Below the pieces are notes generated by a model. It was given only the letters and a program-made list of their open reading frames with translations. It searched no databases and had not been told where the DNA came from. From Nitrososphaerota archaeon (GTDB taxonomy: Archaea; Thermoproteota; Nitrososphaeria; Nitrososphaerales; JACPRH01), in contig JARPAQ010000136.1 of the NCBI GenBank assembly GCA_029460375.1, forward strand, positions 1 through 8,723: 8,723 bases of DNA. The letters are read 5' to 3'. Numbering within the stretch: position 1 is the stretch's first letter; every line of letters begins with the position of its first letter. The translations under genes were made by a program, and so were the position numbers. This document shows, in pieces, positions 1-5,205 of this stretch.

Positions 1-288
1 ACTGTGGATTTGGGCCCAGTTATATTGAGGCAGCGTGTCCCCGTGAAGAAGAGTGACACGGTCAGGTCTCTAGCTGACAGAATTCTAGTGTGGGAGCATA
101 GAGCATACTCTAAAGCCATCCAAGTGCATGTAGACGAAGAGTTCGGCAGGAGAAGCCTTCTATCTGAAGCAGATCTTCTTAAGGATGATTGGGAGAAGCG
201 TTGGAACGAAAGGCAGAAACTGTACCTTGAATATCAGAGAAAGCATGCGCTTGATATGTACGGTAGACCGCTCAACGATATATTATAG
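1..288 (+). CDS. purN: PurN-like formyltransferase, C-terminal part (5' truncated)
   Basis: The open frame runs in from the left edge and ends at TAG 286-288, so about 95 residues are seen and the start lies outside the window. The opening residues, VDLGPVILRQRVPV, match the end of the catalytic core of glycinamide ribonucleotide formyltransferases, where a conserved Asp precedes GP(V/I)I. That Asp (codon 7-9) aligns with the catalytic Asp of E. coli PurN. The following segment, with ADRILVWEHRAY, matches the family's closing helix, which has a conserved E-H-x-x-Y. PurN transfers a formyl group from 10-formyltetrahydrofolate to GAR in cytosolic purine synthesis. The usual family C-terminus would fall near the VDEEFG segment, but here about 45 further residues follow. 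They are rich in Lys, Arg, Glu and Trp and probably helical. The Asn and His catalytic residues are outside the window, so a related formyltransferase with another substrate is possible. Confidence 0.75.
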   Translation, partial: TVDLGPVILRQRVPVKKSDTVRSLADRILVWEHRAYSKAIQVHVDEEFGRRSLLSEADLLKDDWEKRWNERQKLYLEYQRKHALDMYGRPLNDIL

Positions 289-301
289 GCGTGATGTTAC
301 T

Positions 302-448
302 CTAAGCTGCATCAAAGATCTCGAATCCGTCTTCTCCCTTAACAGCAACGACCTTTGCCACTCTGTACAAAGCGATCGTCTTCCCCACCCTATGTATCCT
401 TACAGCGAACCCCATTAAGACTACCCCCAGCCAGCCGGGATGACCCAT
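302..448 (-). CDS. Possible small hypothetical protein, 48 or 37 aa
   Basis: On the minus strand a short frame runs from ATG 448-446 to TAG 304-302 (48 aa). An internal ATG at 415-413 would give 37 aa, beginning MGFAVRIHRVGKT. Both starts have purine-rich sequence at a plausible spacing: AGGAAGG about 4 bases before the first and GGGGGT about 8 bases before the second. The predicted protein is basic in its first half and rich in Val, Ala and Lys, with an acidic end (GEDGFEIFDAA), so it could form a small beta hairpin. It begins 46 bp after the stop of the S8 peptidase gene on the same strand and could be read from the same transcript. Its stop lies 13 bp from the convergent purN-like stop. 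I do not recognise a family, and an ORF this short could arise by chance. The shorter form looks more protein-like. Confidence 0.38.
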   Translation of the reverse strand: MGHPGWLGVVLMGFAVRIHRVGKTIALYRVAKVVAVKGEDGFEIFDAA

Positions 449-494
449 TAAACCTTCCTACGTTTGCCCTTCTTCCTACCCTGTTTGCTATGTT

Positions 495-3167
495 CTACCC
501 ACGCTTTTCGGCGGCACGTAAGGCCCAGGTGACGCGGCCGACTTCTTCGTCCTTGAAGATCTGCCGGATAGATACCGAGTGCCAACCGTTCTTCAAGCCC
601 TTCGAACCCTGGATCAGAAAGCGACACTGGTGACGGGCAGATCGGCCCAAGCGGACGGCGCACAGAGGCACGCTACGCAGGCGTGGTAGGCGCAACATCG
701 CTAGTTTTCGCTTCCGGTCAACTTTTACCTCCGCAAAGCGGTCCCGCGGTAGCGCTCCGAGGAGCCCCAGCGGCACTTCCCACCAGACGACCGCATCCTC
801 CGGTAGCCGCTGTTGAATCTCCAGATTGAAGACCCTAGCCCTGTCCGGTGCCCCAGCGACTAGGAATGGAAGCTCGGCCGGGTCAGCTGACGGATCAGGT
901 ACCACATCCACCACGTTGAAGTTCCGCCAAGTCACGTTGTTGTGGTTGCGGATATAAGCCATGAAAGCGCCCAGATCGTTCGCCGGCGGGGGTGGCGCTG
1001 GATCCTGAGGGTGGTCGAGTGTGACGATAAAGCAGTAGTGGCCCGTTCCGGGGATTGACGCCGCGCTCCAAGTTATTGGATCAGTGACCACCAAGGTATC
1101 ACCCACCGGAACGTTCACCGGCGTACTCGTACCGATTAGAGTCCACATGTCTGGAGTGACAAGTGTTGCGACTTGGCTCCAATACACGGTGGCCACGGTC
1201 CCGTTGGCGGGGGCGGCGCCTCGGTTGCGCATCCGGACGTAGATGAAATTATCCTGTCCCGCCTCCACTTCGTAACCCAGCGTGCTCGAGTTCTCGGTAC
1301 CGCTCCCCTCGCCGAAGCTAGCCGTCGGGTCGGCAGCGGCGGTGGGCGTGACGATAACATCAGGGCTACTACTGATCGTCCCAATACTAGGGATCACGCC
1401 AGTGTCGCCCACCATGTCACGCAGATAGATGTCGGGCACCAGGCCGAGCGTGTTCTGAATAATTGCGCTCAAGTCTGGCATCACGCTGATATTTCCTGCA
1501 ACTCCAGCCCCTTGAGGGGTTCCCGTGGCCGGGTTGCTCAGTAGTGCACGCATCTGCCCAGGGGAGAGCCTCGTGCCGGTAGTGGCCTGATACATACCTT
1601 GCAGGATTATTGCGGCACCAACAATCATGGGAGAGGCACCGCTGGTGCCTCCGAAAGTGTCTGTGTAAGTGCTGTTGTCACCGGTACCGGGATCGAGGTC
1701 TCCGTAGCCTGCGGTCACGATGTTCTCCCCCCAGCCATAGCAGTCTATACGCGAGCCGAAGTTAGAGAAACCCCAACGGTCATGGGCTGCGCCGGTTGCG
1801 TCCAACGCTGACAGGGAGGCGCCTACCATGATCGCGCCAGAGTCAAGGAATTGAAGAGAGCCCCGGTTGAGTATCGTTTGGCCCGAGGCGTTCACCCAAG
1901 CATCCAAGTCCATGTTGCCGTTGCCAGCAGCTTCCACCACAATAATACCGTGAGCGACTGCGAGCCGGATCGCGTCAAAATCAACCCCGTCGGTCTCTGT
2001 GGGCAAAAAGCTACGCTGAACCTCAAGTAGCAGCACATCACCCACAGCCATAGCGCCTATCGCCGCGACGATCGCGTCGGCTACGTGCAGCGCGGTGTCC
2101 GTAGCTGCCTCGTAGTGCGACACCATACGCACTGATGTAACGGCCGGAGCGATGCCGACGATCCCCACCGTGTTGTCGACACCAACCGCCTCACCAAGCA
2201 CCGCAGTGCCGTGGTTACCTTTGTAGCCACCGACTCCATCGCGGTTGTCGTTAAAGATCAGCGTGGGCGTCGTTGCGATCAGGTCCTCGTGGTTAGGGAA
2301 CCAACCCTGCTCCAGATCGATGAGTGCTACCCCGGCTCCCTCGCCGTTGGGTTGTGTCCAAGCCCAGCGGGCGTCGATGCCTGTTGGCGCTGCATCGAGG
2401 TAGTCTTGGCCCGTAGCGTGAGGGTCATCTGCATCGTTCACGACCGGATCGCTCACGGATAGTTCGCGGTAGGCAAGATCGACCTCTGATAGTTCATTCA
2501 GGGCGTCCAATAATTTTTCTATCTCGGGAAGGCCTCGACAGTCCAGACGCCAATAGGCAGTTAGGCTGTGAAGAGGCGGAAACTTACTTGCGAGCGCCTC
2601 ACGCTCGAGTTTTAAGAGCTCGCTAGGCGGCAGACTATGGATCTGCCGCCTTGACTTAACTTGCTTGTACTCGTCAAGTAGGCGTGATAGGCCTTGTAGG
2701 TTGTACTCCTTGGCTAGTTCACGTAGGTCGTCAATCTCGGCCACCGGCGGTTCGGACAGCCGGACGATGATGAAGCCGCTGTATTCTGGTTTTTCGCCGA
2801 CTGGACGCACGTTGACCGGCAGGGACGGGGCTTTCTCCTCACAGATCGGTGTGGTATGGACGACTACAGCTCGCTCTACAGGGACTCGCCTCACAATCAC
2901 CCTATCCTTCAGAGTGTTAACGATCTCGGTGAATCTTTCTGGCCCGACCTGTCGAACTTGGAACACTTGACCGAGGTTTCTAAATCTGCCGATTCGGGCT
3001 CTATCTTCCAAAATGTTTTGAGCGACTCTCAACCCGACATCTCGCTCTTCAGGAATTTCAATCGCGCCAGCGATTTCCTCTGCGGTTCTTGCAGCATTCA
3101 AGAAGTCGAGAACCCTTTTGGCCTCCACCTCAGGAACATCCTCAGGTTTTAAAATTCTCTTACTCAT
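495..3167 (-). CDS. S8 subtilisin-family peptidase with N-terminal helix-hairpin-helix-like domain, no signal peptide
   Basis: This 890-residue serine peptidase carries the full S8 catalytic set: Asp284 in GVALIDLEQGW, His319 in GNHGTAVLGE, oxyanion Asn416 in EAAGNGN and Ser509 in GGTSGASPM. Residues about 14-87 form a helical segment with an IGRFRNLGQVFQVRQVGPE motif, resembling helix-hairpin-helix units of the ComEA/GspK type. Residues about 125-250 look like the propeptide-like region of large bacterial S8 peptidases, ending in DYLDAAPTGIDARWAWTQP. After the catalytic domain (about 255-570) comes a beta-rich CARDB- or fn3-like region (about 640-770) and a basic tail. There is no signal peptide or membrane segment, so a cytoplasmic location is inferred. 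The ATG at 3167 is preferred over an in-frame GTG at 3221, because a TATA-type box lies about 26 bp upstream of this ATG and would fall inside the longer frame. Sampled GC is about 58-67% downstream of the N-terminal domain, well above neighbouring genes, which suggests transfer. The substrate is unknown. Confidence 0.88.
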   Translation of the reverse strand: MSKRILKPEDVPEVEAKRVLDFLNAARTAEEIAGAIEIPEERDVGLRVAQNILEDRARIGRFRNLGQVFQVRQVGPERFTEIVNTLKDRVIVRRVPVERAVVVHTTPICEEKAPSLPVNVRPVGEKPEYSGFIIVRLSEPPVAEIDDLRELAKEYNLQGLSRLLDEYKQVKSRRQIHSLPPSELLKLEREALASKFPPLHSLTAYWRLDCRGLPEIEKLLDALNELSEVDLAYRELSVSDPVVNDADDPHATGQDYLDAAPTGIDARWAWTQPNGEGAGVALIDLEQGWFPNHEDLIATTPTLIFNDNRDGVGGYKGNHGTAVLGEAVGVDNTVGIVGIAPAVTSVRMVSHYEAATDTALHVADAIVAAIGAMAVGDVLLLEVQRSFLPTETDGVDFDAIRLAVAHGIIVVEAAGNGNMDLDAWVNASGQTILNRGSLQFLDSGAIMVGASLSALDATGAAHDRWGFSNFGSRIDCYGWGENIVTAGYGDLDPGTGDNSTYTDTFGGTSGASPMIVGAAIILQGMYQATTGTRLSPGQMRALLSNPATGTPQGAGVAGNISVMPDLSAIIQNTLGLVPDIYLRDMVGDTGVIPSIGTISSSPDVIVTPTAAADPTASFGEGSGTENSSTLGYEVEAGQDNFIYVRMRNRGAAPANGTVATVYWSQVATLVTPDMWTLIGTSTPVNVPVGDTLVVTDPITWSAASIPGTGHYCFIVTLDHPQDPAPPPPANDLGAFMAYIRNHNNVTWRNFNVVDVVPDPSADPAELPFLVAGAPDRARVFNLEIQQRLPEDAVVWWEVPLGLLGALPRDRFAEVKVDRKRKLAMLRLPRLRSVPLCAVRLGRSARHQCRFLIQGSKGLKNGWHSVSIRQIFKDEEVGRVTWALRAAEKRG

Positions 3168-3188
3168 GTGAATAGTTACTATATTTAA

Positions 3189-3198
3189 TATATTTAAG
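3189..3198 (-). promoter_or_regulatory. Archaeal TATA box for the S8 peptidase gene (leaderless)
   Basis: Read on the minus strand, this is CTTAAATATA, preceded by purine-rich ACAAGG in the place of a BRE. Its centre lies about 26 bp before the ATG at 3167, the normal TATA-to-transcription-start distance in archaea. Transcription would therefore begin at or within a few bases of the start codon. No Shine-Dalgarno sequence precedes the ATG, which agrees with a leaderless message. Confidence 0.65.
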
Positions 3199-3212
3199 CC
3201 TTGTAAGATAGA

Positions 3213-3220
3213 TGACGTCA
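3213..3220. promoter_or_regulatory. Perfect 8-bp palindrome TGACGTCA upstream of the S8 TATA box
   Basis: The palindrome TGACGTCA lies about 15 bp upstream of the TATA box of the S8 gene, a position where archaeal activators often bind. On the minus strand it sits within AAGTGACGTCAT, and AAGTGAC recurs upstream of the gltD-like gene (5075-5069). A perfect 8-mer palindrome can easily arise by chance, so a regulatory role is only a suggestion. Confidence 0.2.
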
Positions 3221-3534
3221 CTTCAGCAGTCGAGTACGTTCAAACAGTGAAACTCTGAGTATCAAGACTATGTCGATTTCGATGTCGTAACATTTAGCAA
3301 ATTTTGCCCTAAGTTCCTTGTTTTTCTATGCGAATGTACCTTAGATGCTGTACACCGGGCTGGAAGAAAAATGCTGATGCCTTTGATTCACCCTTCCCCA
3401 ATTGCTCAAAATCCAGACTGAAAGAGGAAGTGTGTTTTATCGTGACGCTATCACTATTTACCGGTCTGTCGCCAAATCTATTTGCTTTTGATATTCTTGA
3501 GCGCCCTGATTCTGATCTAACCTAGCTGCTCAGC
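3221..3534. other. Gene-poor interval between the S8 promoter and the gltD-like stop
   Basis: I see no convincing gene here. The best open frame is 65 codons on the plus strand (3328-3525). It lacks a Shine-Dalgarno sequence and a recognisable domain, and its composition (scattered Cys, Pro and Ser) looks random. I found no tRNA-like cloverleaf, no CRISPR spacing and no long inverted repeat. A minus-strand T run (complement of AAAAA at 3367-3371), about 165 bases beyond the gltD-like stop, could act in archaeal transcript termination but is weak. The interval is AT-richer than the S8 gene and looks like ordinary intergenic DNA, possibly with decayed remnants that I cannot identify. Confidence 0.5.
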
Positions 3535-5022
3535 TTATCGGCTCGGTTGAACCGCCTTACGGCCATATCGTTCGGTGAAGTATCGTTGGAATAGATCCAG
3601 CCTCTCCTGCGAGCCTATCAGATACTCATGCACTCTTTGAGCAGCCTTCCGAGCTTCGCCCATAGCCTTTATGACTAGCGTTTCACCCGTCACTACGTCT
3701 CCAGCTGCAAATATTCCTGAGTACGAAGTTTCATAGGTATCTGGATTGATAGTTATACCTCCCCACTTCTCCATCTTGATCTCCTCCTTCTCCTGCAGAT
3801 ACGTATTCGGCCCCCGTCCTATAGCTATGAAGACGGTGTCAACATCTATCGTGAAGTTGGAGCCTTCTATCGGTATAGGTCTGGCTCTGCCGGAGTCGTC
3901 AAGCTCTCCCAACCTCATCTTTACACACTCCGCCTTCTCTACCCTGCCATCCTTACCACCTATAAAATGGACTGGAACCGTAAGGTACTCTATCTTTACA
4001 CCTTCCTCCTTCGCAATCTCTCTCCCAAAACGGTAGGCCGACATCTCCTTATCAGAACGCCTATACATGATCGTTACTTCTTTCGCCCCAAGCCTCACTG
4101 ATGTTCGAGCAGCATCTATAGCGGTGTCTCCTCCACCCACCACCAGAACCTTTTCACCTACCTGAAAGGGTATCTCCTTGTCCGGATGCTTATAGAACTC
4201 CATCTCGTCAAGTGTTATGAGAAACTCATACGCATCGTATATGCCTTTATGATCTAATCCTTCAACCTTAAACGGAGTAACATTCTTCGCCCCCGTAGCA
4301 ATAAGAATAGCGTCGAACCCCTCATCAAATATCTCTTCAAGCGACAACTGACCCCCAACCTTCACATTAATCCTTGCTTCAACACCCAAATCCTTCAACC
4401 GCTCAATCTCAGAATCTAGTACATCCTTCGATAAGTGGAAGTTAGGTATACCGTACATAGCGGTTCCACCCAGCTTATTATGTGCATCAAAGACAGTTAC
4501 ACTGTGCCCGGATTGAACTAGAAGATCTGCTGCAGCAAGCCCAGCAGGCCCCCCGCCGACTACAGCGACACGCTTACCTGTACTTTCAGCAACCTCCGGT
4601 ATCTCGAGTTCTCCGTGCTCATGTCCCCAGTCGGCCACGAACCGTTGAAGCATACCTATAGAAAGAGGGTCTCCACGCTTATTTAGAACACAGTTAGCTT
4701 CACAGAGATCGTCGAGCTGTGGACAGACTCGTGCAGTGGATCCTGGTAGACAGTTGGTCTCCCTTATCTTCTTTAACGCTCCGCCGAAGTCTCTCTCCTG
4801 AATACTCTTCATCATACCGAGTACATCCGAGTTCACGGGACAGGCTCTTACACACGCTGGCACAGGACAAAGAATACATCGGTTCGCTTCTTCTATGGCC
4901 TCCTCCTCTGTATAACATAACTGAACCTCTTCGAAGCTCTCTGTTCTACGCTCCTTTTCCTTCTTAGGGTAAGGCCATGGCCCTACTCTCTTCGGAATTA
5001 TCTGCTTACCCAATATATCCAC
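3535..5022 (-). CDS. gltD: NAD(P)H-dependent iron-sulfur flavoprotein, glutamate synthase small-subunit (GltD) type
   Basis: This 495-residue protein has the GltD/NfnB/dihydropyrimidine dehydrogenase layout. The N-terminal iron-sulfur domain has Cys49, 52, 57 and 61 (CILCPVPACVRACP), then Cys91, 100, 107 and 111. A first Rossmann fold follows (VAVVGGGPAG, residues 152-161) for FAD, then a second (VLVVGGGDTA, 292-301) for NAD(P)H. MYRRSDKE (319-326) suggests NADPH preference, and the closing FAD motif GIFAAGDVVTG lies at 436-446. Such proteins move electrons between NADPH and a partner subunit or ferredoxin. No large synthase subunit, NfnA-like or other partner is in the window, so the true role may be glutamate synthase, transhydrogenase or sulfide dehydrogenase. 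The start is GTG at 5022; an in-frame TAG lies directly before it, so no longer form is possible. Cys100 and Cys107 are separated by six residues, where relatives I recall have five. Confidence 0.9.
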   Translation of the reverse strand: MDILGKQIIPKRVGPWPYPKKEKERRTESFEEVQLCYTEEEAIEEANRCILCPVPACVRACPVNSDVLGMMKSIQERDFGGALKKIRETNCLPGSTARVCPQLDDLCEANCVLNKRGDPLSIGMLQRFVADWGHEHGELEIPEVAESTGKRVAVVGGGPAGLAAADLLVQSGHSVTVFDAHNKLGGTAMYGIPNFHLSKDVLDSEIERLKDLGVEARINVKVGGQLSLEEIFDEGFDAILIATGAKNVTPFKVEGLDHKGIYDAYEFLITLDEMEFYKHPDKEIPFQVGEKVLVVGGGDTAIDAARTSVRLGAKEVTIMYRRSDKEMSAYRFGREIAKEEGVKIEYLTVPVHFIGGKDGRVEKAECVKMRLGELDDSGRARPIPIEGSNFTIDVDTVFIAIGRGPNTYLQEKEEIKMEKWGGITINPDTYETSYSGIFAAGDVVTGETLVIKAMGEARKAAQRVHEYLIGSQERLDLFQRYFTERYGRKAVQPSR

Positions 5023-5064
5023 CTACAGAGTATTTACGACAGGGTTCTGCGTTATATCAGAAAT

Positions 5065-5073
5065 AGTTGTCAC
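5065..5073 (-). repeat. 9-bp element GTGACAACT, copy facing the gltD-like gene
   Basis: The minus strand carries GTGACAACT here, directly after the TTTAA of the candidate gltD TATA box. The identical 9-mer occurs on the plus strand at 5196-5204, just before the subtilisin start, so the two copies form an inverted pair about 120 bp apart, each in the same orientation relative to its gene. A shared operator is possible, although a 9-bp match in a region this size has a few percent chance of arising randomly. Confidence 0.25.
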
Positions 5074-5080
5074 TTAAATG
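5071..5080 (-). promoter_or_regulatory. Candidate TATA-like box for the gltD-like gene
   Basis: The minus strand reads CATTTAAGTG here, centred about 54 bp before the GTG at 5022, which would give a leader of roughly 28 bases. A second candidate, GATATAAC (5058-5051), would give a leader of about 7 bases. Neither is a strong consensus, and the sequence does not decide between them. No clear Shine-Dalgarno sequence precedes the GTG. Confidence 0.3.
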
Positions 5081-5165
5081 TATTCTATTTTGAATATAAT
5101 ATCGTATCAAAGACATTTACGACCTTTTAGAAGCAAAGTGAGTCCTAGATATTCGCGGACAATCT

Positions 5166-5174
5166 GTTTAAAAG
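5166..5174 (+). promoter_or_regulatory. TATA-like box for the subtilisin-DUF885 unit
   Basis: GTTTAAAAG lies about 36-38 bp before the TTG at 5206 and about 48 bp before the ATG at 5218. Transcription would begin near 5196-5198, giving a short leader of about 10-20 bases. There is no Shine-Dalgarno sequence before either start. Because the DUF885 gene begins 6 bp after the subtilisin stop, this promoter probably serves both genes. Confidence 0.5.
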
Positions 5175-5195
5175 ATATGATAATCCGAGCTAATT

Positions 5196-5204
5196 GTGAC
5201 AACT
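5196..5204 (+). repeat. 9-bp element GTGACAACT, copy facing the subtilisin gene
   Basis: This is the second copy of the 9-mer found in inverted orientation at 5065-5073. It covers the expected transcription start region and ends one base before the TTG start of the subtilisin gene. Bound protein here would block initiation, so it could be an operator, but only the match itself supports this. Confidence 0.25.
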
Positions 5205-5205
5205 C

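Noticed and set aside
448..663. A 71-codon minus-strand frame overlapping the S8 C-terminus, ending in a very basic tail (KQGRKKGKRRKV), which might mean the S8 gene is frameshifted
   Set aside because: The S8 frame itself keeps a sensible C-terminus to its own stop (HSVSIRQIFKDEEVGRVTW), typical of such peptidases, so the other frame is best read as a chance overlap.
1173..1544. 123-codon plus-strand open frame within the S8 gene
   Set aside because: It lies fully opposite the GC-rich S8 coding region, where stops are rare by composition; its product has low-complexity Gly/Arg/His stretches and no recognisable domain.
2665..3152. Two overlapping plus-strand open frames opposite the S8 N-terminal region
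   Set aside because: Both are antisense to a well-supported coding sequence, lack ribosome sites and give Ser/Arg-rich products without domain features.
3328..3525. 65-codon plus-strand open frame in the intergenic stretch
   Set aside because: No Shine-Dalgarno sequence, no convincing TATA box at the right distance and a random-looking product; conservation data would be needed to revive it.
3544..3554. Near-perfect palindrome CGGTTGAACCG at the gltD-like 3' end, as a terminator hairpin
   Set aside because: The loop would be a single base, it lies inside the coding sequence, and no T run follows on the minus strand; it is probably chance.
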